Shown: positions 7,319-18,342, numbered from the stretch's first letter. The stretch: DNA of 46,123 nucleotides from Tangfeifania diversioriginum (GCA_945873105.1 CAMCBW010000041.1:1-46123); one strand, 5' to 3'. A program made the numbers and translations. Notes: generated by a model not told the origin, from the letters alone.

Positions 7319-8716
7319 TTAATCAACTTTATATTGAGAATTTTTAAATCTCTTCCCATTAGTAAAAATATCTATCTCATTAAGATTAATGACATTATCA
7401 AATTTCACTACTGGACGGGCATCAGGTTGTACCGTTTTTACTGAAAAGTTATGAATGGTCAATCCATCGATATTTCTGGCATAAATTCCATAAGCCGGAA
7501 TTGTTCCAATCAAACTAAACCCCGGAAACCTATCACCTAATTCTTCAGGTGTATATTCTTTAACTGTTAAATTGGCATCCTCCATTGATCCACCTCCTGA
7601 AACAACAAGTTGCACGTTGCTAATCAGGATATTTTCGATCTTGTTTTTCGGTAATCCGGTCAAAAAGAAAGCGGAATTTTTATCGAGTTTGCTATTGTCA
7701 ATAAGCATATTCTGAAAAATGAAATGATGCATGGCTTTCATTGGGGCCAGCTCGATAGGTGAATCCACACAAGCTCTCTGTTGGCAGAAAGTCATGAACA
7801 CAGGTCGGGTAACATTTTCCATTACCAGATTCGAGAAAATCATGTTTTTCATCTCTCCTCCTTCATTCATCTGTATCTTTAGTCCGGAATCGTTGCAATT
7901 CCGGAAAGCACAATTAGTGACACTAACCGAACTGAAATCCCCACGGGAAAGCAAGCCAATACGCATTCCTGCCCACTTGGATGAGAAGATACAATTGCTG
8001 ATCAAAATGTCTCTGCAAGGTTTATCCACACGTGAAGTTTGTAAACAAATGCAATCGTCGCTGTTGTCAAAACTACAATTTGTAACTCTTACATTGGTAC
8101 AACCATCAAAATCCAACCCATCACCATTCCCATTGACACGACTTTGAATCTTTACTCCAGTTACAGTTATGTCATCGCAGTAAAGCCAGGCAGAAGTCCA
8201 GGATGCAGGATTAATGATGTTGACATTATTTACATGAAGGTTTCTACAATTCAGGAACCGCATGAGCATAGGGCGTTCTTTTACAAAAACTGAATCTGAT
8301 TTATGCCCGTTACCGTCAATTGTGCCATTCCCCACGATGGCAATTGAACTTGCATCGCGGGCATAAATTAGACAACGGTCCATATGGGACTCATTTTTAT
8401 ACATATTTTTATGAGTATCAGTGGCATAATCACTATACTTTCTGCTTCCCAGTAAAGTAGTTCCATTGTCAATGTATATAGTCACATTATCTTTCAAATA
8501 TATTGTTCCTGTCAGGTATTTACCTCCACCGGAAAACAATACAATCCCTCCACCTTCATCAAAACACTGATCAATCGCTTTCTGAATATACTTAGTATTT
8601 AGCACTTTACCATCACTCACCGCTCCAAAATCAGTAACACTATGTGTCTTTGCAGAGATTCCTATACTGATAAAATTGAAGAGAAGTAAACTGATATGCA
8701 CAAATGTTTTCATCAT
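7319..8716 (-). CDS. Secreted GH28-like (polygalacturonase family) right-handed beta-helix protein
   Basis: 465 aa with an N-terminal signal peptide (hydrophobic residues 7-21). The start VTDFGAVSDGK and repeated short beta-helix turns are typical of GH28/pectin-lyase folds. The NTD-type motif appears as NGDGLD (197-202) and the DD motif as SDDC (219-222). At the expected GHG motif the text is KWAGMRIG (247-254), so the conserved histidine appears replaced by alanine, and RIK appears as LKI. It may therefore cleave a modified uronide or have altered catalysis. It is the last gene of the PUL, 62 bp after the FAD enzyme, and its product should act in the periplasm or at the surface. Confidence 0.85.
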   Translation of the reverse strand: MMKTFVHISLLLFNFISIGISAKTHSVTDFGAVSDGKVLNTKYIQKAIDQCFDEGGGIVLFSGGGKYLTGTIYLKDNVTIYIDNGTTLLGSRKYSDYATDTHKNMYKNESHMDRCLIYARDASSIAIVGNGTIDGNGHKSDSVFVKERPMLMRFLNCRNLHVNNVNIINPASWTSAWLYCDDITVTGVKIQSRVNGNGDGLDFDGCTNVRVTNCSFDNSDDCICLQTSRVDKPCRDILISNCIFSSKWAGMRIGLLSRGDFSSVSVTNCAFRNCNDSGLKIQMNEGGEMKNMIFSNLVMENVTRPVFMTFCQQRACVDSPIELAPMKAMHHFIFQNMLIDNSKLDKNSAFFLTGLPKNKIENILISNVQLVVSGGGSMEDANLTVKEYTPEELGDRFPGFSLIGTIPAYGIYARNIDGLTIHNFSVKTVQPDARPVVKFDNVINLNEIDIFTNGKRFKNSQYKVD

Positions 8717-8778
8717 TTGATGTTTTTAAACTAACGGTGTAGATATTACTTTAAAATGAGAGATAATATAAATTTTAC

Positions 8779-11202
8779 TTACAATTCCCAGGGAAGAGAT
8801 ACGTTTTCAATAGGTTTTTCCATGGTCCTGTTTATTCTTTTTATCATTTCAATTTTTTCTGGTTGTTCATGATAAATCCTTACTTCACAAATGCCTCCAT
8901 GTAATTCCTGGTCATTTAATACTATTCGGAAAGCCTTTGTTTTAATGTTGCCTACCGGGATAACCAATCTCCTAAATGCATGTATATTATCTACTTCTGC
9001 TATTTTTACCCAATTATTATCTGTTTGATATTCAAGGGTGAATTTTTTAGAAGCAAGGTTTCCTCTGTTTTGAAAAACTAAATGAACCACATTGAATTTT
9101 TGAGGTTTATCCCAGGATAATTGTAACCACTGAGGTTTGACGGAATTTGTATCAGGGATCCAGGCATTCAATTTCAAATCTAATCCTGGAAAAACTGTAG
9201 GCAGCCTTACCCGCGAGAAACCATTAATTGCTTCAGATGCAGGTTGAAGTTCGCTTGATGCCTTAGTAACTGCCCGTAATGCAAGATCATTACTATCCAT
9301 ATTCGGCATTTCAATAATATAGGCTCCGTCTTTTATTAATTTTTGTTGAAGTTCCATCAAATAGTTTTGATAAATCCCCCGGGGGTCCAAATTTTTATTT
9401 ATACACATACCAGCAGCTGTACCAACTGCCTGCCCAATTGTCCCTGTTGTCAGCTGCACTCTTGTGGCTGACAAAGCCACGTGAGTAGCTGAAATGTTCC
9501 TTCCCGCCATCATCAGGTTACTGATGTTTTTCGAATAAAGACTTCGAAAAGGTATCGAAAACAATAAACCTCCATGAGTATGGTAGTTTAATCGTGTTTT
9601 GTCGAAAAATCCCAATGAGGGATGATCATCAAGTCCCCAACCTCCATAGGCCACCCGATCCTCTAAAAAGGGTTGTTTCGTTACATCGGATTCAGACATC
9701 ACATAGTCTCCTACCAGGCGGTAATTTTCCCGCATTCCTAACACATGTCCAACCCATACAAGGTTCCAGTAATCAGCATCCTTGTTCGATATGTCCGTAC
9801 AATGATTTTTTATGTGGTCCCAAATTCCATAAATCAATCTTAGAAGGTCGTCCCTGGTTTCTTCTGCATTTTTATAAGAATTTACCTTGCCTCCAAGTTC
9901 AATAACCCATTGTTTATCTATTATATCTCCAACAGATAGATGTCTGTCCTTAAACAGACCAAAATCGGAGCAATTTTGGAAAGAATATATCCAATCTGGA
10001 GTAGCAAAAGGGCTGGGTTTATCTTGTTTTTTTCCCCAATATTTAAGTGAACTTCCCAGGATCTCATTATTTGTCGTATCCGGTGCTTTTGTTTCCTGGA
10101 ACATATTTCTGGATTCCCTGCCTATCATATATTCTGCCCCGGCTTTCAACCCGATGATACCATTACCAGTGCAATCGATAAAAATTTTTCCACGAAATAT
10201 CATCCTTTTACCTGAAGTAATATCGGTACATATTATTCCCGAAATTTCAGTTTTGTTTTTCATTCTTACAGAGTCAGCCTCAGTATTTAAAAACAACTTA
10301 AGTTCTGGTTCTGATCGTGCCAATTGGGATAAACGACTGGGCCAATACTTTCCAACCTCAAGATATCTTTGCTTGCCATAAAGGTTGATTTCTTCAATAA
10401 GCCCAGTTTCCCGCGGATCAAGTTTTATTTCTTCTTTCGATAATAAGTTTTGCATAGCGCCAATTGGAGGAACAAGGTTTTCGGTACTTGCATTTCCACC
10501 CAGCTCTGTTCTATTTTGGATCAAAACGGTTTTTGCTCCTTGTCTTGCAGCAGAGACTGCTGCAAATGTGCCAGCAACTCCACCTCCCACAACCACCACA
10601 TCATACATTCCCATTTCTTTAATATTGGAGCTGATTACACCATATTTAATCCTTAATGCTAATACCTGTTTAGTTTCTGTAGGAGGAATCCAATTAGAGT
10701 CAGGACTCAAAATAATGGCATCACAACGACCATAATAACCTGTTAGGTCGTGTAAGTTCAAGGTTACTTCATCTTTTAAGTTAAAAGTGCCAGCGTCTTC
10801 CCATAGCCAGCCTTTCTGACCACTTGCGCCAAGAATTTTAGATTTTCTATTCTCATTTATTATTATTTCAAATTTTCCGGGATGATATTGTGGCATCCAG
10901 TCTTTTGTTCTTGCCCACAGCTTATAATTACCTGGTTTTATTCCCTTTATCGTAGTTGTAGCATCAGCCACAGGAGCTCCATAACCAATAGACATCAAAT
11001 AGGGTGACCCCATTTGGGCGACAAATTGCCAATCTTTAGTCCATCCACCAGGATTTTTAAAATTTTCAGTTTCTATCCAGATCAATCCCGGACTCTTTCC
11101 AAAAGTATTTCCTAACCATATAAAACATATTATGCAACTCAAGAATATTTTATTACTCAATCTAACTGAATAGAAAATTGGATTATTAAATTTATTTGAC
11201 AT
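8779..11202 (-). CDS. Secreted multidomain FAD-dependent oxidoreductase
   Basis: 807 aa. After a signal-like hydrophobic segment (about 17-35) comes a beta-rich, CBM-like region (about 40-170, IWIETENFKNPGGW start). The FAD domain follows, with the dinucleotide motif VVVGGGVAG (203-211) and NRTELGGNAS (230-239), typical of the FAD_oxidored (PF12831) family. The last 120 residues (about 690-800) look like a discoidin/F5-8C-type carbohydrate-binding beta sandwich. The substrate is unknown; from context it is a sugar or uronide released in the PUL. It is the upstream neighbour of GH28 and a distant relative of the next gene. Confidence 0.8.
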   Translation of the reverse strand: MSNKFNNPIFYSVRLSNKIFLSCIICFIWLGNTFGKSPGLIWIETENFKNPGGWTKDWQFVAQMGSPYLMSIGYGAPVADATTTIKGIKPGNYKLWARTKDWMPQYHPGKFEIIINENRKSKILGASGQKGWLWEDAGTFNLKDEVTLNLHDLTGYYGRCDAIILSPDSNWIPPTETKQVLALRIKYGVISSNIKEMGMYDVVVVGGGVAGTFAAVSAARQGAKTVLIQNRTELGGNASTENLVPPIGAMQNLLSKEEIKLDPRETGLIEEINLYGKQRYLEVGKYWPSRLSQLARSEPELKLFLNTEADSVRMKNKTEISGIICTDITSGKRMIFRGKIFIDCTGNGIIGLKAGAEYMIGRESRNMFQETKAPDTTNNEILGSSLKYWGKKQDKPSPFATPDWIYSFQNCSDFGLFKDRHLSVGDIIDKQWVIELGGKVNSYKNAEETRDDLLRLIYGIWDHIKNHCTDISNKDADYWNLVWVGHVLGMRENYRLVGDYVMSESDVTKQPFLEDRVAYGGWGLDDHPSLGFFDKTRLNYHTHGGLLFSIPFRSLYSKNISNLMMAGRNISATHVALSATRVQLTTGTIGQAVGTAAGMCINKNLDPRGIYQNYLMELQQKLIKDGAYIIEMPNMDSNDLALRAVTKASSELQPASEAINGFSRVRLPTVFPGLDLKLNAWIPDTNSVKPQWLQLSWDKPQKFNVVHLVFQNRGNLASKKFTLEYQTDNNWVKIAEVDNIHAFRRLVIPVGNIKTKAFRIVLNDQELHGGICEVRIYHEQPEKIEMIKRINRTMEKPIENVSLPWEL

Positions 11203-11285
11203 TTGTATATTAATAGTTATGAGATTATTATGACGATTTCCTTAAAGATGTTGTCTCACATTATAGTAATAAAATAAAACTTCAA

Positions 11286-12968
11286 CTATTCTTTTTTCCC
11301 CATTCGGGCTTGTTCAAATTCTTTTGCAAATTCTGATTGTTTTCTGGGTCCTTTGAGTATAGATGCAATTGGCTTCACTTTGTAGTCTTCTGGGTGTTTG
11401 TACCACCAACATTTTTCACTTCCACCCCAACAACCAAATCCTGTTCCATCCCATTCAAGTATTTGGCCTGCCGATAACAGATTTTGATTGTATTTTGACA
11501 TATCAATTCTTTGAACCGGCACTCCTTCATTGATCGATTGTGCAGCTGCAATTCCTGCAGATTCACCAATGAGCATCCATGTGGCTTCCATCCTAATTGA
11601 AGACATAGCAATATGTGTTGAAGATAGGCAAACGGGTACCAATAAATTACTGCATTCATCTTCTTTTGGGATAATCGAACGGTAAGAAATTTTGTAGGGA
11701 CCCGGAGAAATAGTTTCATTGGATTCACCTTCAGTGGCAACTTTTCCTTCTGAAGTTGCAATAATTCTTACAGGATATATATCCGTCCAACCATCCCATC
11801 CATATCCAAGACCAATGCAATCGGCTACATCGGTTTGTAACATTAAATCATGCTGAGTCATTACGTAAGGTCCCCTCATTCTTCTCCCTAAACGAATGTA
11901 TAATTGGTCAGGAAAGTCATTATTTTCAGCAAACTCTCCTTTCTTAAGTGACTTATCACAATTTGTGAGTTTGTGCATGATTTTTACATGGTCTATCCAT
12001 TCCTGCCATATTTTGGATCTTTCAACCCAATTACCATCTGGATAGTCGGATTGTCTGCCAGGCAATCCTCCTGAAAATAGTGACTCTCTGGTATAATTGT
12101 CGCTCGGCCAACCAATATATTTCGGATTGATAGCCAATGCCCTCCGCACTAATTCATACTTTTCAGGATTGTAGTGTGAAGGTTCACCAAGAATCGTTCC
12201 AAATTCAGGTGAAACCCACTGAAGACGAAAATTATAGGCCATAATATGTCTTGATGCTGCGCCTTCCGCAAAAGGTTCACTATCGATAAATGGCAGTAAC
12301 CCACTCGATGGGTCATTTGGAATTTTATATGGACTGATATCAAATACCCGCAGATTCCTTTGACCTGCTAAAGACTCTTTAAATTCATCTCTCGATTCGC
12401 GACCGACAACATAGGAAACCCCTGATAATGCCATTAAATCTCCTTCATAACTACAATCAATAAAAGTTTTTGCAACAACAGATTTAGCATTTACTTTCAG
12501 AGGATAAGGGACAGGGCACCCATACTTTCCTGTTGGAGCATAATCCAGGAACAATTTGTGTATTCTGTTATTAATTTTATTTATATTCCCAAGTCTATGC
12601 TCAAAAATCACGGGAATCTTATTTTTCTTAACTAATTCTGTAAATAGCTCCCTCAGTTTGGATTGATTTTCATGCGGCCCTCCCCCAATTCCCATGTCTT
12701 TTTTCATCAATAGGAGGGTTAGTCCACCAATTTCCTCCGGATGCCTGGTATCTCGATTGATACGAATACCACCGCCAATAATGCCTCCAAGATATCTGGT
12801 TGTTTCAACTATTATAACTGATTTACCTGCTTTTTTTGCAGCAACTGCTGCCATTACCCCGGATGCTGTACCTCCATAAATACAAATATCCAAAGTTTGG
12901 GCTGGCAGAATAATAACCCACAGGCAAAATATGGCGGTAATGTATAGTTTGAAAAATTTACTTTTCAT
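11286..12968 (-). CDS. Secreted FAD-dependent oxidoreductase
   Basis: 560 aa. A signal peptide (residues 1-23, ending in LPAQ) is followed directly by the FAD motif IYGGTASGVMAAVAAKKAGKS (split: GGTASG at 32-37) and ETTRYLGG (55-62), both PF12831 features. It has no extra N-terminal binding domain, unlike its neighbour. Family members are annotated as generic FAD-dependent oxidoreductases or, by transfer, xanthan-lyase-associated proteins, and the substrate is unknown. It lies between SusD and the larger FAD enzyme, with 83-85 bp gaps, so a single transcript is likely. Confidence 0.8.
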   Translation of the reverse strand: MKSKFFKLYITAIFCLWVIILPAQTLDICIYGGTASGVMAAVAAKKAGKSVIIVETTRYLGGIIGGGIRINRDTRHPEEIGGLTLLLMKKDMGIGGGPHENQSKLRELFTELVKKNKIPVIFEHRLGNINKINNRIHKLFLDYAPTGKYGCPVPYPLKVNAKSVVAKTFIDCSYEGDLMALSGVSYVVGRESRDEFKESLAGQRNLRVFDISPYKIPNDPSSGLLPFIDSEPFAEGAASRHIMAYNFRLQWVSPEFGTILGEPSHYNPEKYELVRRALAINPKYIGWPSDNYTRESLFSGGLPGRQSDYPDGNWVERSKIWQEWIDHVKIMHKLTNCDKSLKKGEFAENNDFPDQLYIRLGRRMRGPYVMTQHDLMLQTDVADCIGLGYGWDGWTDIYPVRIIATSEGKVATEGESNETISPGPYKISYRSIIPKEDECSNLLVPVCLSSTHIAMSSIRMEATWMLIGESAGIAAAQSINEGVPVQRIDMSKYNQNLLSAGQILEWDGTGFGCWGGSEKCWWYKHPEDYKVKPIASILKGPRKQSEFAKEFEQARMGKKE

Positions 12969-13053
12969 TTGATTATTCTAAATAGCTAGATTACTATTGA
13001 ATGAATAACTCACTACTGTTTCCATCAATGGAACAGTAGTGAGCTTAAAATGG

Positions 13054-14772
13054 CTAATTATATCCTGGATTTTGTTTAAATTCCGAATTGATATTCAAAT
13101 CAATTTCTGTTTGCGGTATAGGCCATAAATTGTGGTAGTCTTTTATGTTTAACCCAGGAATAACGGGATTATTATTATACTTTCTTACGCGTTCCACTAA
13201 TTTCCCTAGTCGCATTAAGGTGATCAACCTCCATTCCTCAGTGTATAATTCTCTAGCACGTTCATCCAGAATATAGTCAATTGTAACTTTACTTGGCTCA
13301 ACAGGAGATGCATTTGCTCTGCTTCGAATTATGTTTATATCCCTTGCTGCAAGATCTTTCTGATTCAAGCCGAGATATGCTTCAGCTCTCAATAAATATG
13401 TTTCTGCCAATCGCATTGCATAAATATCCTTATTGGTTGTCCCACCTCCTGATCTATTTAAATCGGTAAAATGTTCCAATGGTGCAGCAGCCTTCATGAA
13501 ATAAGGATATATGTATTGACATGTGTCATTCAATGTACTTGCTCTTGCACCTTTAGGATATAAACTCCAGTCTATTCTTTTCCCATTATAGATTGAAGCG
13601 GGATTGTCAAAGTAGAAATTACGTTTTATATTATGCTCTGCGTTACGAATATCATTTTTCCAGTCACTCCTCCAAATATCATATGCAAGATAATTGGTTG
13701 GCCTGTTCCAAGAAACAGGTCGACCCAAAGTATCACTATAACCTGTATAAACACCTTGGTATAATTCTCCTCTAAAAGCGACTTTCCCATCTGGAGTATT
13801 ACCCATTCTATAATAAGCTGGTCCATACATTCTTTCACCCGGATATGCATCACCGCCTGTTATCAACGGTTCAACCTGAATAACCCATATTGCTTCTTTG
13901 TTCTCGGGAAGGTTATGATTATTCAACTGAAAAAGATCATAATATGGATCACCGGAACGAAAGATATCTTTACCTAATTTCGTTCCAAATCTTTTTGTCA
14001 TTAATGCATAATTGTAATCAAGTATAACATGAGATGCAGCGTCGACAGCATTTTGAAATTTTGATTGTGCCAGATAAACTTCACTTAATAAGTTCCACGC
14101 TGCCCCTTGCGTGATACGACCAGGGGCCTTTTCTTTACCTTTCGGCGGTAAATTGGTTGCGGAGAATTTTAAATCTGATTCTATAAGTTCATAAAGTTTC
14201 GATTTTGGTGAGCGAACAAAGTCAGTCTTGACGTAATCAAAAGCTTCTATAACCAATGGAGCATCCCCCCAAAGAACCACAATGTTTCTATATGCAAGTG
14301 AACGAAAGAACATTGCCTCAGCTAAATAGGCATTTTTTTCTGCTTCGTTTGCCCAAATCTTTGTATCGCTAGACTTAATGCTGTTAATTAAAACATTCGC
14401 CCGTTGGATGAGTGTGTAAAAATAATCCCAGTAAAGAGTTGGAGGTGCACTGGTAGGAGTAATTACAATTGAATAATCATATAATATTCCACCGCCTGGG
14501 TTTTCCCCGTTATAAGCTAGATCTGTTCCATTAGCAAACATGATTGTTGTTGTACCAGAATTGTAAGTCCACCATGTTCTAACATACTGATGGATTCCAA
14601 TAATCCCCTGCTCAATATTTGCAGGACTTGAATATGCGTTTCCCGGAGTAAGAAAATCCAACGGCTTTTCGTCCAAAAAGCCTTTATCACAAGACGTTAA
14701 TATAAATAAATATATTTGGAGGCCAAGCAAGCTGCTCCATTTGAACCTTTTTAAGATATTAATGTATTTCAT
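13054..14772 (-). CDS. susD: SusD/RagB-family outer-membrane glycan-binding lipoprotein
   Basis: 572 aa. The lipobox ILTSC places the lipidated cysteine at residue 28, followed by the typical start of mature SusD (DKGFLDEKPLDFLTPGNAYSS has the usual shape). TPR-like helices follow (AEAMFFRSLAYRNIVVLWGD) and the C-terminal AETYLLRAEAYLGLNQ and RARELYTEEWRLITLMRLGK segments are family hallmarks. It binds oligosaccharide at the cell surface and caps the SusC partner encoded 41 bp upstream. Confidence 0.95.
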   Translation of the reverse strand: MKYINILKRFKWSSLLGLQIYLFILTSCDKGFLDEKPLDFLTPGNAYSSPANIEQGIIGIHQYVRTWWTYNSGTTTIMFANGTDLAYNGENPGGGILYDYSIVITPTSAPPTLYWDYFYTLIQRANVLINSIKSSDTKIWANEAEKNAYLAEAMFFRSLAYRNIVVLWGDAPLVIEAFDYVKTDFVRSPKSKLYELIESDLKFSATNLPPKGKEKAPGRITQGAAWNLLSEVYLAQSKFQNAVDAASHVILDYNYALMTKRFGTKLGKDIFRSGDPYYDLFQLNNHNLPENKEAIWVIQVEPLITGGDAYPGERMYGPAYYRMGNTPDGKVAFRGELYQGVYTGYSDTLGRPVSWNRPTNYLAYDIWRSDWKNDIRNAEHNIKRNFYFDNPASIYNGKRIDWSLYPKGARASTLNDTCQYIYPYFMKAAAPLEHFTDLNRSGGGTTNKDIYAMRLAETYLLRAEAYLGLNQKDLAARDINIIRSRANASPVEPSKVTIDYILDERARELYTEEWRLITLMRLGKLVERVRKYNNNPVIPGLNIKDYHNLWPIPQTEIDLNINSEFKQNPGYN

Positions 14773-14813
14773 AATAAATTCTTTTAATCTTTTATTTCAA
14801 AGTAGAATACAAA

Positions 14814-17800
14814 TTAGAAATTAAATTTAACTCCCCCTATTACGCTTCTCATTAAAGGAGTTCCATCACTTTCTGGATCCCATCCTGACCATTTTGTCCA
14901 GGTATGAAGATTTTTCCCACTTATAAAAAGTTGTAAACTATTAAATCCCAAGCTATTTAGTGTCCTCTTCCCAAAACTATAGGAGAATGATACGTCCTGT
15001 AACCTAACAAAGCTCCTTTCTTCATAAACTCCATGTATTTGCGGCGGTGAATAAAACATAGCGGGTGCGTTTTTCACTGGATTATTTGGCATCCAATAAC
15101 TATATGATCCTGGTCTATTAACTCGATATTCAAAATCAGTTCCCCCTGCCACAATTGCACTGTAATTATTTGACAAATAGTAGCCATTTCCTCCTTGTAT
15201 CGAATTAAGAAAGAAACTAAAGGATAAATTTTTATATGATATAGTGTTATTTATACCAAAACGATAATTCGGTGTTCCATATCCAACAATTGCCCTATCA
15301 TCAGTTGGAGTAATTTTGCCATCGCTGTTTAAATCTCGGAGTTTATACATCCCAGGATAATAATTTGCCTGAATTGATTTATTAAATAATGCTTCTTCTT
15401 GCCAAACTCCATCGACATAATAATTATAAAGTGAGCTAATGGGTTTTCCAACAAACCAAGAGTTACCAATATCAGAATCATTTTTCCCACCGTACAGTTT
15501 AGAAATCTTATCTCTATTCAATGAAAATACCACTCTTGACTCCCAATTAATATTTGGTCTTTTCACGTTAATGGTTGTTAACCCAAATTCAATACCTTTA
15601 TTGTCAATACCTCCAATATTTGTCCAAATATTGTCATATCCAGAAGCCATAGGTAATGTTCTTTTTACCAGAACATCTTCAGTGATGGCTTTATATACAT
15701 CAATCTCAGCAGAAATTCTTTGGTTAAGAATCTTTAAATCCAGACCTAAATTTGTTGAGGTTGTTGTTTCCCAACTCAAATCAGAATTTCCAATTGTTTC
15801 AGGATAGACACCAACGTATGAATTACTTCCAAATACATGAGAAGTATTTGTTACTTTAGAAAGGCTAGAATAACGACCAATACCTTGATTCCCATTTTTC
15901 CCATATGAAAGTCTAAATTTGAGGTAGCTTAGCCAATCAATATGCTTAAAAAATGTTTCTTCAGATGCAACCCATCCTATTGAAATGGAAGGAAATAATG
16001 CATATTTATTATTTTTCCCAAAACCGGAAAATCCATCCTTTCGTAATGTAGCTGTTAATAAATATCGATTTGCATATGAATAGTTTATTCGAGACATGTA
16101 AGAAATACTTGTTTCCTCCCAGGCACCACTTGCCAGTTTTTGATTTTTGCCAAATTGGAGTGCATTGTACCCTAATATGGGATTATCGAACCCATATGCC
16201 ACCATACTTGAACTTTCTGATTCTTTCTTTTCATTACTGAACAATAAAGTAACATTAACACTGTGTCTCTCATTAAATATCCTGGAATAAGTAAGGATAT
16301 TATTGATCAGCCAGTCAAATTCTTCTACATAATATTTTGTACCATAATTGTTGTATAATGCACCCTCTATTGTAGATAAGGGAAAGAAATCATTTTGTAT
16401 ATTATTGCTATATTTCCCGGAATAGTTTATCTCATACTTAAGACCTGTGACATAAGGTATATCTAATTTGGCTGATAAAACCATGAAAATATTGTTACTT
16501 ATATTATGATCGTCTATATTTTCATTTAGCAATGGATGTTTTTGATAACTTTCACCAGCAAGGTACAGCGGATAATTTCCATTAGCATCATAAACATTTG
16601 CTAGTGGACTTGCCCTTAAAGCATCAGTCATCCCAGCAGGATTTGTAAAGCCATCAAAAGTTATGCTTGTTGTATTATTATAATAACCAGAATTATTCAA
16701 CTTTGACAATGAAATATTCATTCCAATTGCTAACCAGTCTGTAATTTTGTTTTCAAAATTAGCTCGTAAGGAGACTCTATTGAAATTATCATTTTTAACA
16801 ATTCCTTCCTGCTTAATATAGGAACCAGATAAATAATAATTTGTCTTATTTGTTTTTCCTGAGACACTTAGACTATAATTCTGAATTGGTGCTCGTCTTA
16901 GAACAAGATCTAACCAGTCAACTTCATATCCATTTAAGTAGTTCTGTTGTTCTTCCAATGATCTTAAACTTTTTGCTACGAGTTCCCGATTGGTAATATC
17001 CGGTCTAATTGGCCTTCCTTCACTGCTGCCAGGATTCGTCTTATACCATGGCAACAGTTTTTGCTGATAATAGTTATAATCAACTAATCGAACTGCGTAT
17101 TGGTTGGCATCCATAACGTGTGCCATTTTATTTGGTGACATCTCCTGTATCCCATAATACATATTGAAGTTAAAAGTGGGTTTTTCATTCTTACCTTTTT
17201 TGGTGGATATAATAATTACACCATTCGCTGAACGAGATCCATATACTGCAGCGGCACTCGCGTCTTTTAATATGTCAATCTTTTCAATATCAGCTACATC
17301 AATGTCTGAAAGGCCTCCATTGTAAATTATGCCATCCAGGATTATAAGTGGAGTATCATTTGCAGATAAAGATGTTCTCCCCCGTATAGATAAACTTCCT
17401 GATTCACCAGCCTTTACAGCACCACCGACATTTACTCCTGGCACATATCCCTGTAATGTCTGGGACAAATTTACGTTTGCAGCCATTTCCCTCTTCCCTA
17501 AATCAACACTTACGACGGCACCTGTTAAGTCACTTTTTTTCACAGTGCCATAACCAATAGCCACTACCTCTTCAATACCAACGGTCTCCTCAGCAAGAGT
17601 AACATTAATGATTGTTTTTCCGCCAATAGAAATTTCCTGCATCTTCATCCCCACAAACGAAAACTGCAAAACGGCATTTTCAGGGACATTTGAAAGCGAG
17701 TAAGAACCGTTGTTATCGGAGATTATACCGATAGTTGTGCCTTTGACGATTACAGAAACCCCAGGCAAAGTAGCTCCGGAAGTGTCAGTGACTTTGCCCG

Positions 17801-18218
17801 AGATGGTCTTTTTTTGCTGCTGGCTGGTTGCCTCCCCACTTTCTCCCTGCAGATGACTGTTTATCAACATAATCTGCCGGTCTTTGATCGAATAGGTAAC
17901 ATCCGTATTCTCAAAAAGCTTGTCCAATATTTGGTTGACCAATTGCCCTTCAACGACGATGTCAACTTTTCTGTCGACATTGACCATGCCCTTGTTGTAC
18001 ATAAAGAAGAATTCGGAACTCTTCTCTATCTGGTCAATAACATCCTCCACCCTTGCATTCTTCATATCCAGGCTAAGTTTGGTTTGCTGGGAATAAGTAC
18101 TCACTGCAAAGGCCTGGGAGAGGGTCAGTAAAAGAAAATAAAGGGTAAAACGCATCATCTTAAGCATTTTTAACAGGCCAATAGAGTCTACCAGCCCATA
18201 AGTTCTGTTTTTTTTCAT
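14814..18218 (-). CDS. susC: SusC/RagA TonB-dependent outer-membrane transporter with STN domain
   Basis: 1134 aa. Order of domains: signal segment (about 20-43), secretin/TonB N-terminal STN domain (about 47-120), carboxypeptidase-regulatory-like beta sandwich (ISGKVTDTSGATLPGVSV, about 139-215), plug (about 225-345, with LSIRGRTSLSANDTPLIILDG) and the long C-terminal beta barrel ending in VKFNF. The STN domain marks a transducer that signals to the FecR anti-sigma factor encoded upstream. It imports the glycan fragments bound by SusD. Confidence 0.96.
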   Translation of the reverse strand: MKKNRTYGLVDSIGLLKMLKMMRFTLYFLLLTLSQAFAVSTYSQQTKLSLDMKNARVEDVIDQIEKSSEFFFMYNKGMVNVDRKVDIVVEGQLVNQILDKLFENTDVTYSIKDRQIMLINSHLQGESGEATSQQQKKTISGKVTDTSGATLPGVSVIVKGTTIGIISDNNGSYSLSNVPENAVLQFSFVGMKMQEISIGGKTIINVTLAEETVGIEEVVAIGYGTVKKSDLTGAVVSVDLGKREMAANVNLSQTLQGYVPGVNVGGAVKAGESGSLSIRGRTSLSANDTPLIILDGIIYNGGLSDIDVADIEKIDILKDASAAAVYGSRSANGVIIISTKKGKNEKPTFNFNMYYGIQEMSPNKMAHVMDANQYAVRLVDYNYYQQKLLPWYKTNPGSSEGRPIRPDITNRELVAKSLRSLEEQQNYLNGYEVDWLDLVLRRAPIQNYSLSVSGKTNKTNYYLSGSYIKQEGIVKNDNFNRVSLRANFENKITDWLAIGMNISLSKLNNSGYYNNTTSITFDGFTNPAGMTDALRASPLANVYDANGNYPLYLAGESYQKHPLLNENIDDHNISNNIFMVLSAKLDIPYVTGLKYEINYSGKYSNNIQNDFFPLSTIEGALYNNYGTKYYVEEFDWLINNILTYSRIFNERHSVNVTLLFSNEKKESESSSMVAYGFDNPILGYNALQFGKNQKLASGAWEETSISYMSRINYSYANRYLLTATLRKDGFSGFGKNNKYALFPSISIGWVASEETFFKHIDWLSYLKFRLSYGKNGNQGIGRYSSLSKVTNTSHVFGSNSYVGVYPETIGNSDLSWETTTSTNLGLDLKILNQRISAEIDVYKAITEDVLVKRTLPMASGYDNIWTNIGGIDNKGIEFGLTTINVKRPNINWESRVVFSLNRDKISKLYGGKNDSDIGNSWFVGKPISSLYNYYVDGVWQEEALFNKSIQANYYPGMYKLRDLNSDGKITPTDDRAIVGYGTPNYRFGINNTISYKNLSFSFFLNSIQGGNGYYLSNNYSAIVAGGTDFEYRVNRPGSYSYWMPNNPVKNAPAMFYSPPQIHGVYEERSFVRLQDVSFSYSFGKRTLNSLGFNSLQLFISGKNLHTWTKWSGWDPESDGTPLMRSVIGGVKFNF

Positions 18219-18342
18219 AAATTTGTTTGTTGTGGATTACTACTTCTCAAAGTTTAATTCTACAGTTTAACAGGGCTGGTAGTGCAAATACCTCCCTGTT
18301 TTTCATTTAATCATCATAGGCGAAAGCATTTAAGTTTGTTAA

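Noticed and set aside
7171-7359. 62-aa protein on the - strand ending GHDPTTP
   Set aside because: It reads through the tRNA-like repeat and hairpin and overlaps the GH28 end; a known kind of spurious ORF.
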